Positions 1-6,584 of a DNA stretch of 11,072 nucleotides are shown in pieces (the first letter of the stretch is position 1; the number at the start of each line of letters is the position of its first letter). A program made the translations under genes and the position numbers. Source of the stretch: Nitrospinota bacterium (GTDB taxonomy: Bacteria; Nitrospinota_A; JADGAW01). The stretch is taken from contig JADGAW010000056.1 in assembly GCA_015231815.1 (NCBI GenBank), forward strand, positions 1 through 11,072. The letters are read 5' to 3'. The notes below the pieces were generated by a model. The model made no database searches and was not told where the DNA came from. It saw only the letters and a program-made list of their open reading frames with translations.

Positions 1-433
1 AACTAAAGAGGGACAAATAGTTGACCCAGAAGGTAATAAACTCCTTGACGCTTTCCAACAACCCATTACGGTTGACCTTAAAACGTACAAACAAATCATG
101 GTTACCCAGGAAGGAGAAATTCTTACAACAAGTTCTGAAGGTGTTAGTGAAAGTCTGGGGTTTATTAAAGTAACGGAATTTGATGACCTGAATAAACTGG
201 AAAAAGTAGGGAACTCATTTTACAGAAATGCAGGCGGAGCAAAAGAGCTTCTTCCTCATCAGGCTAACAGCAAAATTGAACAAGGATTTATTGAACTTTC
301 CAATGTCAACGTCGTCAGTGAAATGGTACAAATGATTGACGCAACGAGAGGATATGAAGCAATGCAGAAGGTTATTCAAAGCATTGACTCCTCAACAGGA
401 AAAATAATTTCTGATATTGGAAGACCTGTATAG
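1..433 (+). CDS. flgF: Flagellar proximal rod protein FlgF, 3' part only
   Basis: The 5' end lies outside the window. The frame is open from base 2 and encodes the last 143 residues. FlgF is a rod subunit of the flagellar basal body, exported by the flagellar type III apparatus into the periplasm. The C-terminus carries the rod/hook-family signature (GFIELSNVNVVSEMVQMI, then RGYEAMQKVIQSID), which forms the terminal coiled-coil helix. The preceding part (QPITVDLKTYKQIMVTQEGEI) matches the D1-type domain of FlgF/FlgG. An ATG at 98 is internal, not a start, because homology continues upstream of it. flgG follows after 34 bp, and the position directly before flgG favours FlgF over other rod paralogues. 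Confidence 0.93.
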   Translation, partial: TKEGQIVDPEGNKLLDAFQQPITVDLKTYKQIMVTQEGEILTTSSEGVSESLGFIKVTEFDDLNKLEKVGNSFYRNAGGAKELLPHQANSKIEQGFIELSNVNVVSEMVQMIDATRGYEAMQKVIQSIDSSTGKIISDIGRPV

Positions 434-467
434 AACAACTTATAAAAAATGAACCAAGGAGGCAAAA

Positions 468-1256
468 ATGATTAGAGCATTATTTAGCGCAGCAAATGGT
501 ATGCAAGCGCAACAGACAAATATGAACGTTATTTCCAATAACCTGGCCAACGTAAATACTTCAGGCTTTAAAAGATCAAGAGCAGATTTTCAGGATCTTT
601 TTTATCAAACCCACCGGGCTCCCGGAACAATAAACCAAGCAGGAAATGAAGTTCCAACAGGTGTTCAAATAGGGTTGGGTTCAAAAACAGCCGCAACACA
701 AAGAATTCATACGGAAGGTGATTTAATCAATACCAAAGCAGACCTTGACCTTGCAATTACGGGAAAAGGTTATTTTCAAATAACCCTTCCTGATGGTTCT
801 ACCGGATACACCAGAAACGGCTCCTTTAAACTAAATTCTAACGGAGAGATGGTTAACTCTGATGGACTCTTATTGGCGGATGGTATCACAATACCCAACA
901 CAGCAACAAGTGTTTCAATTGCTCAGGATGGAACCGTTGCCTACACTCTTTCTACAAGCACAACTCCTGTAACTGCAGGAAACATTCAACTTGCGAGTTT
1001 TACGAATGATGCTGGCTTAGACTCTCTGGGAGGCTCAATCTATAAAGAGACCCAAACGTCGGGAACAGTAACATTGGGAACTCCTGGAACAAACCAGTTT
1101 GGTGTTGTACAACAGGGATTTCTTGAACAATCAAACGTAAACATCGTTGATGAATTGGTAAACATGATTGTTGCCCAAAGAGCTTATGAAGTGAATTCAA
1201 AAGCAGTTAAATCAACTGATGAAATGATTCAAACAGCTACTAACTTAAAGAGATAA
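468..1256 (+). CDS. flgG: Flagellar distal rod protein FlgG
   Basis: FlgG forms the distal rod, the drive shaft inside the L and P rings. The product has 262 residues, the normal family length. The N-terminal rod helix (residues 1-50) has the canonical MIRALFSAANGMQAQQ start and the VISNNLANVNTSGFKRSRAD motif. The DLAITGKGYFQI segment (about 94-105) and the TRNGSFKLNSNGEMV segment are typical of the central domain. The C-terminal helix (about 216-260) has the QGFLEQSNVNIVDELVNMI motif shared with FlgF. The start is set by a strong ribosome binding site, AAGGAGG at 456-462, five bases before the ATG. flgA begins 3 bp after the stop, so the genes are probably cotranscribed. Confidence 0.97.
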   Translation: MIRALFSAANGMQAQQTNMNVISNNLANVNTSGFKRSRADFQDLFYQTHRAPGTINQAGNEVPTGVQIGLGSKTAATQRIHTEGDLINTKADLDLAITGKGYFQITLPDGSTGYTRNGSFKLNSNGEMVNSDGLLLADGITIPNTATSVSIAQDGTVAYTLSTSTTPVTAGNIQLASFTNDAGLDSLGGSIYKETQTSGTVTLGTPGTNQFGVVQQGFLEQSNVNIVDELVNMIVAQRAYEVNSKAVKSTDEMIQTATNLKR

Positions 1257-1259
1257 ACA

Positions 1260-2270
1260 ATGAAACAGCTTTTTAACCTTAACAGGAATTTATTTATAAC
1301 CTTTGCTCTTCTGAGATTTTTACTTATTCCAATAACAGCGGAAGGTGTAGGAAATAGTATGGAACAGAGGTTTTCTCTGGTTATAAGTATCCCTGCTACT
1401 GTTGCAGTTACCAATAAACTTGTACACCTTGGCGATATTGCTCTTATAGAAGGAAAAGACTCCGCCCTTATTGAACAGCTTAAAACTGTTTTTATTTGCC
1501 AATCTCCGGCAATGGGAGAGAAAAGAAAAATCAGCAAAAAGGGTGTCTATCAAATCATAGCTTCTAAATTACCTCAAGGAAATTCAGTAAAAGTCAATAT
1601 GCCTAATATCGTTACTATTGGGGTTGCATCAAAGGAAATAAGGAAAGAGGTAATAAATCAAAAGATTGAAGATTACTTACATGGACTATTCACTCGAGAC
1701 GGAACTGAGCTTGAGATTCTCAACATAAAAATACCTTACGCTATTTATGTTCCTCTGGAGGATGAAGCAGTTATTGTCATCAGCCATAATAATAACCAAA
1801 GAAATGGAAGAATATATCTTACCCTGAAGGTTTATGGCAACAACAAACTGATATCAACCCATAGGATTCTGGCTGAAATGCGCCTGACAGCACGAGGTGT
1901 TGTTCCCACAAAAGATATCCCCAGCAAAAGAGTAATTGACTATGACGATGTTAGGGTTGAGTCAATAAATGTATCTAACTCTCATGGTCCGATATACAGC
2001 GATATCACTGATGTTGTAGGAAAGTACTCTACAAGAGCATTAAGAGCCAATCAGCCCATAAAGGAAGGGTCACTAAAACGTGTTCCTGTTGTTAATCGAG
2101 GCTCCTCAGTTTCAATTATTGCAGAGAGCTCTATTTTTAAAATTACTGTTCCAGGCATAGCACAGGAAAGTGGATTCCTAAACCAAACGATCAGAGTATT
2201 AAACACTAACTCTAACAAGATTGTTTTTGGAAAAATAGTTGACAGTGAAAAAATATCCGTATCCTTTTAA
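1260..2270 (+). CDS. flgA: Flagellar P-ring assembly chaperone FlgA
   Basis: FlgA is a periplasmic chaperone needed for assembly of the FlgI P ring. At 336 residues it is longer than the enterobacterial form (about 220) because it has an extra N-terminal domain (about 40-205), as in other long FlgA proteins. That domain contains the VHLGDIALIEG motif (about 55-65), and the region is followed by the SAF domain (about 212-274, ARGVVPTKDIPSKRVIDYDDV) and the C-terminal beta domain (about 280-336). Residues 1-28 look like a signal peptide, which supports the ATG at 1260 although only a weak AAAGAG lies upstream. An in-frame ATG at 1359 would remove the signal and is less likely. The short gap after flgG suggests translational coupling. 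The neighbours flgH and flgI encode the rings it helps to build. Confidence 0.92.
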   Translation: MKQLFNLNRNLFITFALLRFLLIPITAEGVGNSMEQRFSLVISIPATVAVTNKLVHLGDIALIEGKDSALIEQLKTVFICQSPAMGEKRKISKKGVYQIIASKLPQGNSVKVNMPNIVTIGVASKEIRKEVINQKIEDYLHGLFTRDGTELEILNIKIPYAIYVPLEDEAVIVISHNNNQRNGRIYLTLKVYGNNKLISTHRILAEMRLTARGVVPTKDIPSKRVIDYDDVRVESINVSNSHGPIYSDITDVVGKYSTRALRANQPIKEGSLKRVPVVNRGSSVSIIAESSIFKITVPGIAQESGFLNQTIRVLNTNSNKIVFGKIVDSEKISVSF

Positions 2271-2291
2271 ACCATTATTAGGAGGTAAAAA

Positions 2292-3008
2292 ATGAAAACT
2301 TTATATAAAAACAGCAGCTTACTCCTTCTAACATCATTTTTCATCCTTTTAAATTCAGGGTGTGCGAAAGTAGAGAGCACAAGTGTCGTCAAGACATTAC
2401 CCCAGGACTTAATTATTGAGGAAAAAAATGTAGTTGCACCTACTGAAGGTTCACTCTGGCCTGGAAATTCAAACCAAAACCTGTTATTTACTGATAACAA
2501 GGCAAGAAAGGTAAATGACATCGTTACCATAAAAATAACAGAAACTGCCTCTGCAACTGGTGCAGGTTCTACAGCTACCTCAGGAGATTCAACCAATTCC
2601 TATGGAATAAACGGAATGTTTGGTGTTCCATCAAATTCTGCAACGGTTTTAGGCGGAATTGGAAGTAGTGCACTAACGCTAAGCACGAGAGGAGCAAGCA
2701 GCTATGACGGTTCAGGAAGTACCTCAAAAACAGGTTCGTTAACAACTACCGTTTCTGCCGTTATAACAGAAGTATTACCTAACGGAAATATGCGGGTAAA
2801 AGGAAGCAGAATGATTCGCCTAAATAACGATATTCAAATTATGACTGTTGAAGGAATAATCAGACCTTCTGATATTGGTTATGATAATTCTATTCTTTCA
2901 ACTCAAATTGCCGAGGCAAAAATTGCCTATGCCGGCACAGGAGTTATTATGGACAAACAAGGTCCTGGTTGGGGTCAACAACTCTTTGATAAAGTATGGC
3001 CCTTTTAA
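2292..3008 (+). CDS. flgH: Flagellar L-ring lipoprotein FlgH
   Basis: FlgH forms the L ring in the outer membrane around the flagellar rod. The product has 238 residues, the usual length. It starts with a lipoprotein signal: charged MKTLYK, a hydrophobic core, then LLNSGC with the acylated cysteine at residue 24. The -3 position is Asn, which is unusual for a lipobox. Family motifs are clear: SLWP near 54-57, LLFTDNKARKVNDIVTI (about 64-80), GSLTTTVSAVITEVLPNGNM, RPSDIGYDNSI, and the end GPGWGQQLFDKVWPF. A strong ribosome binding site, AGGAGGT at 2280-2286, precedes the ATG. The middle is rich in Gly, Ser and Thr. It lies 21 bp after flgA and 17 bp before the likely start of flgI. Confidence 0.96.
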   Translation: MKTLYKNSSLLLLTSFFILLNSGCAKVESTSVVKTLPQDLIIEEKNVVAPTEGSLWPGNSNQNLLFTDNKARKVNDIVTIKITETASATGAGSTATSGDSTNSYGINGMFGVPSNSATVLGGIGSSALTLSTRGASSYDGSGSTSKTGSLTTTVSAVITEVLPNGNMRVKGSRMIRLNNDIQIMTVEGIIRPSDIGYDNSILSTQIAEAKIAYAGTGVIMDKQGPGWGQQLFDKVWPF

Positions 3009-3013
3009 TATTT

Positions 3014-3020
3014 AAGGAGA
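3014..3020 (+). promoter_or_regulatory. Ribosome binding site that fixes the flgI start
   Basis: AAGGAGA lies six bases before the ATG at 3026. The alternative upstream ATG at 2996 sits inside the end of flgH, has no comparable site and would add ten residues in front of the signal peptide. Confidence 0.8.
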
Positions 3021-3025
3021 AAAAA

Positions 3026-4102
3026 ATGAAGCCCTTTAAAATACGATACATTCTTTCCTTCCTCTTTGCCGCACTATTTCTTGTAACGGCAAATGCTGAT
3101 GCTGCAAGACTTAAAGATATCAGTTCCATCAAAGGGGTGAGAAATAACCAGCTTTTCGGATACGGTATTATTACTGGTCTGATGGGAACCGGAGATGGAA
3201 ACAACTCTGTTCAGTTCATGATTAAAAGTATGATCAGTATGTTGCAGAGAATGGGAATTAACACCCCGGCAGCAGATGTAAACAACCTTAAAATGAAGAA
3301 CGTTGCGGCGGTTATGATTACTGCAACCCTTCCACCCTTTGCTAAAGCAGGAAGTCAAATTGATGTTCAGATTTCTTCAATCGGTGATGCAAAAAGTCTT
3401 AAGGGAGGAGTTTTATTAATTTCTCCTCTGAAAGCAGCTAACGGTGAAGTCTATGCTGTTGCACAGGGTCCTCTAACCATTGGAGGAGAAGGTTCAACAC
3501 AGGTAACTACCGCAAGAATTCCCAACGGTGCCATAGTTGAGCGGGAAATTCCCAGCAGTTTTTTTAATAAGGAAGATGTAACATTCTTATTAAAAAATCC
3601 CGACTTCTCAACTGCACAGGGAATTATGGAAAAAGTAAACAAGGAGTTCGGTGTTAATGTTGCTCATTCCCTGGATTCATCAACAATTACCATCAATATT
3701 CCTCCTAAATATCGAAAAAATGCCGTATCATTTGTTTCAATGGTTGAAAACCTTGAGGTTCCTACAAATACTGCTGCAAAGGTTATTATTGACGAACAAA
3801 CGGGAACTGTTGTTATTTCCGACAACGTAAAAATAATGCCCATAGCTGTTTCCCATGGAGAATTAACTCTCGTAGTAAAACCAATGAAAAGCGAAAAAGA
3901 TAAGGGAAAAGATAAGGAAGAAGAAAAACCAAAGAAGGGTGAAGAAGAAAAACATAATGTCTTTGTCGTTGATAAAGGAGAAAGCATTCAGGGCATTGCA
4001 AAAGCTCTCAGTGCCGTTGGAGCAACACCAAAGGATTTAATGGCAATTTTTCAGGCAATAAAAGCTTCCGGAGCTTTGCAGGGTGAACTGGAGATTCTCT
4101 AA
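3026..4102 (+). CDS. flgI: Flagellar P-ring protein FlgI
   Basis: FlgI forms the periplasmic P ring. I chose the ATG at 3026 rather than the in-frame ATG at 2996. The later start has a good ribosome binding site (AAGGAGA, 3014-3020), avoids overlapping flgH, and gives a clean signal peptide ending in ADA at residues 24-26, so the mature protein begins ARLKDISSIKG. The product has 358 residues, normal for the family. Motifs include NQLFGYGIITGLMGTGDGNN, NVAAVMITATLPPFAKAGSQIDV and the C-terminal ATPKDLMAIFQAIKASGALQGELEI. Residues about 288-310 are a highly charged Lys/Glu linker, placed where many FlgI proteins have a variable Pro/Ser/Gln-rich loop. It is the last flagellar gene here; no flgJ, flgM or flgK follows. 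Confidence 0.96.
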   Translation: MKPFKIRYILSFLFAALFLVTANADAARLKDISSIKGVRNNQLFGYGIITGLMGTGDGNNSVQFMIKSMISMLQRMGINTPAADVNNLKMKNVAAVMITATLPPFAKAGSQIDVQISSIGDAKSLKGGVLLISPLKAANGEVYAVAQGPLTIGGEGSTQVTTARIPNGAIVEREIPSSFFNKEDVTFLLKNPDFSTAQGIMEKVNKEFGVNVAHSLDSSTITINIPPKYRKNAVSFVSMVENLEVPTNTAAKVIIDEQTGTVVISDNVKIMPIAVSHGELTLVVKPMKSEKDKGKDKEEEKPKKGEEEKHNVFVVDKGESIQGIAKALSAVGATPKDLMAIFQAIKASGALQGELEIL

Positions 4103-4197
4103 GATAGCTCTGATACAAACTGAAGTACTTTGTGGAGCGTTATTTCTTCAGCACGTCCAACTTTACCGCATTTTTACCGATTAACTCCATGTATTTT

Positions 4198-4227
4198 TTG
4201 AAACAGTTCAAACGAGAAAAATATAAG
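4198..4227 (+). promoter_or_regulatory. Candidate sigma-70-type promoter for tatA
   Basis: TTGAAA (4198-4203) is separated by 18 bases from TATAAG (4222-4227); each hexamer matches consensus at five of six positions. Transcription would start near 4234, giving a 5' leader of about 75 bases before the tatA ATG. The 205-bp gap after flgI supports tatA having its own promoter. The region is AT-rich, so chance matches are possible. Confidence 0.45.
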
Positions 4228-4230
4228 AGT

Positions 4231-4260
4231 TTATAAAAAGAAGTTAAAAATGTTTTATAA
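4231..4260. repeat. Inverted repeat upstream of tatA
   Basis: TTATAAAA (4231-4238) and TTTTATAA (4253-4260) are perfect 8-bp inverted arms around a 14-base spacer. The element lies at the start of the predicted tatA transcript. It contains no G or C in the arms, so it would be a weak hairpin; a protein-binding site or chance in AT-rich DNA are alternatives. Confidence 0.4.
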
Positions 4261-4307
4261 TTAAGCCCTCATTGAAATCCTATTAATCTTTTGACAAAGG
4301 AGTTGGA

Positions 4308-4508
4308 ATGTTTGGACTCGGCTTACCGGAAATGATTGTGATTCTGGTCATCGTCCTGATTTTTTTTGGTGCGGGAAAACTCCCCCAAATTGGTGAAGGT
4401 TTAGGAAAAGCAATTAGTGGCTTTAAAAAAGGGGTTGGCTCAAAAGATGAGGAATCTGACAAGGAAGAAAATAAAGAGATAGAAAACCAAGGGGTTAAAA
4501 AAGGTTAA
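4308..4508 (+). CDS. tatA: Twin-arginine translocase subunit TatA
   Basis: TatA forms the protein-conducting component of the Tat system, which exports folded proteins bearing twin-arginine signals across the inner membrane. The product has 66 residues. It shows the standard layout: a short N-terminus MFGLGLPE, one membrane helix (about 9-20), the FG hinge at residues 20-21, the amphipathic helix with KLPQIGEGLGKAISGFKKG (24-42), and a charged, disordered tail. A ribosome binding site AAAGGAG (4296-4302) precedes the ATG. No tatB or tatC is nearby, so these must be elsewhere or the organism uses a minimal TatA/TatC system. The FG hinge and sequence fit TatA/E better than TatB. Confidence 0.93.
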   Translation: MFGLGLPEMIVILVIVLIFFGAGKLPQIGEGLGKAISGFKKGVGSKDEESDKEENKEIENQGVKKG

Positions 4509-4564
4509 AAGATTCAAACGTTCAAGATTAATCCTTCCAAAGAACACTTTTATTTAACGACCTT

Positions 4565-4595
4565 ATTTTAAAAATTTTATTATTATTTTTAAAAT
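4565..4595. terminator. Possible bidirectional terminator or AT-rich inverted repeat
   Basis: Between the convergent tatA and pepF genes lies a perfect 11-bp inverted repeat (ATTTTAAAAAT at 4565-4575, ATTTTTAAAAT at 4585-4595) with a 9-base loop. Its position suits shared termination, and the arms are flanked by T/A runs. The stem holds only A-T pairs, so as an intrinsic terminator it would be weak. A second small palindrome, CTTAAAAGTTTTAAG, lies at 4659-4673, closer to the pepF end. Confidence 0.35.
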
Positions 4596-4715
4596 CATTC
4601 ATTATTCCAATCGTCACTAAGAATCAAAGAAAAACAAAGCAGGTTTTAAAAAGCCCTTCTTAAAAGTTTTAAGTCTTTCCAAAGAAAATTTCCATAATTT
4701 CTGTTGCTAACTCCC

Positions 4716-6362
4716 TTATAGTTGTGCAATCATATCCTTAACCACCTGAAAGCCACTGCGCCAGAAGTCAGGATTGGAAATATCAACACCCGCCTCCGTT
4801 AAAATCTGGTTTGGACTTGCAGAACCACCATATGAAAGAATTTTCAGAAGTTGTGGAACAAAGTTTTCGCCCTCCTCCTTATATTTTCTATAAAGAGAAC
4901 AGGAGAGAAGCTGTCCAAAACTATAGGCATAACAATAAAAAGGAGAATGATAAATATGGGGAATACAAATCCATTCATATTGAAAGTCCTCATTAATATT
5001 CACCACATTCCCAAACTGTTTTGTTAAGTTTTCCCGGTACAGTTTATTTAAGCTATTCATATCTGCCCCCTCAGCTATGGCTTTATGCGCCTCCTTTTCA
5101 AATAAAACAAAAAATGTTTGCCGAAGAACCGTTGCGTAATTATCGTCAATTGCCGATGCGATAAGGTCTCGTCTAACCTCGGGGTCTTTTTCCTCCTGAA
5201 GAAGCCTGTCGGTTAAGAGCAGTTCAGAAAAAACCGAAGCAGTTTCAGCCATAGGAAGAGAAGAGTGAAAGGTTAGGACAGAATGTTCCTCTGCCATCAA
5301 CGCATGTACTGCATGTCCCAACTCATGAGCAAGGGTTGCTACCTGCCGCAATTCGCCAGAATAGTTAATTAATACCCAGGGAGAAACTCCAGGCAAAACT
5401 CCGGCACAAAAAGCTCCACCACGCTTTCCCTTTCTCTTCTCAGAATCGAGATGACCATCATCAAGAACCTTTTTTGCCTTCTCGGCAAAGAGAGGCGAGA
5501 ATTTCTCGAAACTTTCCAAAACAATATCCACAGCATCAGAAAAGTCAATTGTTGCATCTTTTGTTTTTTTCAAGGGAGCATAAATATCAAAACGGTTCAG
5601 TTTTTTACCTTTTCCGTATAGCCACTCCCCTTTTTTCCTGAAATAATCCTGAAAAACATGAGCTTCTTCTTCGCAGACCTGCATCATTGTTTCGACTACC
5701 TTATCTGGAACATCATTCGCAAGATTTCTTACCGAAATAGGAGAAGCATGATTTCTCAGTTTTATTTGTTCATTTGCCCAATCCCGAACAATATGGATGT
5801 AAACCTGTGAAAGGACAGCAGCATCTTTTTTATAAACCCGATAGATTTCGTTATATGCATTTTCCCGTAACAATGGATCCGGGTTACGAACAAAAGCCAT
5901 AAGTTCATCACGACTAAAGGTTTTCTTCTTGCCTTCAACTTCAAGTTCAAATGAATAGTTATTGGTAATCATGTCATAAACCGTCGTTAAGGCACTTACT
6001 CCGTTGATATCCTTGAGGTTTATAATTTGCTCTTCCTGCTCATTCAGGGTATGTTTTTTAAAAAGCCGGGATTGTTCGAAATAATATCGGGTTTTTCCCG
6101 TAAATGCGAGAAGCCTTTCTGCATCGCTTTCTTCAAGATCTTTCCACCATAGACTAACAAAAAGGGTTCGGTTAAAAGCCTCAGTGACAATTTGCTCCAT
6201 CTTTCCCATAAAAGCAAGAGCCTGCTGGTTTTGAGTATCCTCAGCAAACCAGAGATGACCATAACTGCCAAGCTTTCTCGTAATAATTGATAAGGTTTCA
6301 ATAAGAGCAATGAGCTTTTTAAAGGTTTCTGTATCAATTTCTGAACTAAGGTTTTCCCTCAT
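4716..6362 (-). CDS. pepF: M3-family oligoendopeptidase F (PepF), main frame without its N-terminus
   Basis: This is a zinc metallopeptidase of the PepF/M3 family, a cytoplasmic enzyme that cuts short peptides. The open frame has 548 residues. The catalytic motif HELGH is at residues 346-350 of this frame, with the third zinc ligand probably E373 in MAETASVFSE. The conserved substrate-site region IPHIYHSPFYCYAYSFG is at about 467-483. Relatives usually have about 590-600 residues and start with a Trp-x-Leu segment that is missing here. The missing segment lies immediately upstream in another frame (6368-6481), joined at a seven-A run; a -1 shift there gives 588 residues. The ATG at 6362 has no Shine-Dalgarno sequence and lies five bases after the upstream stop, so it could be used only by reinitiation. 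It is 222 bp from the phosphohexomutase stop, or 103 bp counting from the upstream ATG. Confidence 0.9.
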   Translation of the reverse strand: MRENLSSEIDTETFKKLIALIETLSIITRKLGSYGHLWFAEDTQNQQALAFMGKMEQIVTEAFNRTLFVSLWWKDLEESDAERLLAFTGKTRYYFEQSRLFKKHTLNEQEEQIINLKDINGVSALTTVYDMITNNYSFELEVEGKKKTFSRDELMAFVRNPDPLLRENAYNEIYRVYKKDAAVLSQVYIHIVRDWANEQIKLRNHASPISVRNLANDVPDKVVETMMQVCEEEAHVFQDYFRKKGEWLYGKGKKLNRFDIYAPLKKTKDATIDFSDAVDIVLESFEKFSPLFAEKAKKVLDDGHLDSEKRKGKRGGAFCAGVLPGVSPWVLINYSGELRQVATLAHELGHAVHALMAEEHSVLTFHSSLPMAETASVFSELLLTDRLLQEEKDPEVRRDLIASAIDDNYATVLRQTFFVLFEKEAHKAIAEGADMNSLNKLYRENLTKQFGNVVNINEDFQYEWICIPHIYHSPFYCYAYSFGQLLSCSLYRKYKEEGENFVPQLLKILSYGGSASPNQILTEAGVDISNPDFWRSGFQVVKDMIAQL

Positions 6363-6367
6363 TAATT

Positions 6368-6481
6368 CTATTTTTTTACAGAAGCTTCAAGGTCTTTTAG
6401 TTGTTTTTCCAGTTCCTTACCTTCTGTTGCTGAAAGAAGCGAGGTTAAATTCCACCAGCTTTGCTGATATTTTTTAATCAT
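6368..6481 (-). CDS. pepF: N-terminal segment of PepF in a shifted frame (37 codons)
   Basis: This short frame reads MIKKYQQSWWNLTSLLSATE and continues to a lysine-rich end, closing at TAG (6370-6368). The WNLTSLL segment followed by a Glu/Lys helix matches the start of PepF proteins (W-D/N-L-S/T-S-L). An in-frame TAG just upstream (6487-6485) makes ATG 6481 the only plausible start, and AAAAGGG lies about ten bases before it. The frame is offset from the main pepF frame. Reading -1 at A-AAA-AAA (6377-6371) continues as K-K-I-E-L-M-R-E-N into the main frame. I see it as the true pepF start, not as an independent small gene. Confidence 0.75.
   Translation of the reverse strand: MIKKYQQSWWNLTSLLSATEGKELEKQLKDLEASVKK
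6371..6377 (-). other. A7 slippery heptamer joining the two pepF frames
   Basis: On the coding strand the upstream frame reads GTA AAA AAA TAG, so the A run has the A-AAA-AAA phase known from -1 ribosomal frameshift sites, with a stop codon directly after it. Runs of A are also known sites of RNA polymerase slippage. Either a -1 ribosomal shift or one extra A in the mRNA gives the complete PepF frame. I see no Shine-Dalgarno-like stimulator at 10-14 bases upstream and no obvious strong hairpin just downstream. A homopolymer sequencing error would look identical. Confidence 0.6.
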
Positions 6482-6584
6482 AATCTACAACCCTTTTATA
6501 TTTTTTTGTTGTTTGTGATAAGTATGCAGGTAAAAGACCTTCTTACTTCCAACCCCGAATTATTTCCCCTTTTTCTTACTGCAA

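Noticed and set aside
98..433. ATG at 98 as the start of a separate small gene
   Set aside because: The reading frame and FlgF homology continue upstream to the window edge, so this ATG is internal.
2996..3025. Upstream ATG for flgI adding MALLIFKEKK
   Set aside because: It overlaps the end of flgH, has no ribosome binding site and would spoil the signal peptide; the ATG at 3026 has AAGGAGA in the right place.
3664..3987. 107-codon open frame on the minus strand inside flgI
   Set aside because: It is a shadow of flgI; its Ser/Phe/Leu-rich product mirrors the Lys/Glu-rich linker and it has no family features.
4134..4143. Ten-base sequence with an inverted copy at 10311-10320 (ATAACGCTCC)
   Set aside because: The match does not extend and a single 10-mer pair is expected by chance in a window of this size.
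4291..4296. TTGACA as a perfect -35 element
   Set aside because: It lies only 11 bases before the tatA ATG and runs into its ribosome binding site, so no -10 could precede the start codon; it is probably chance.
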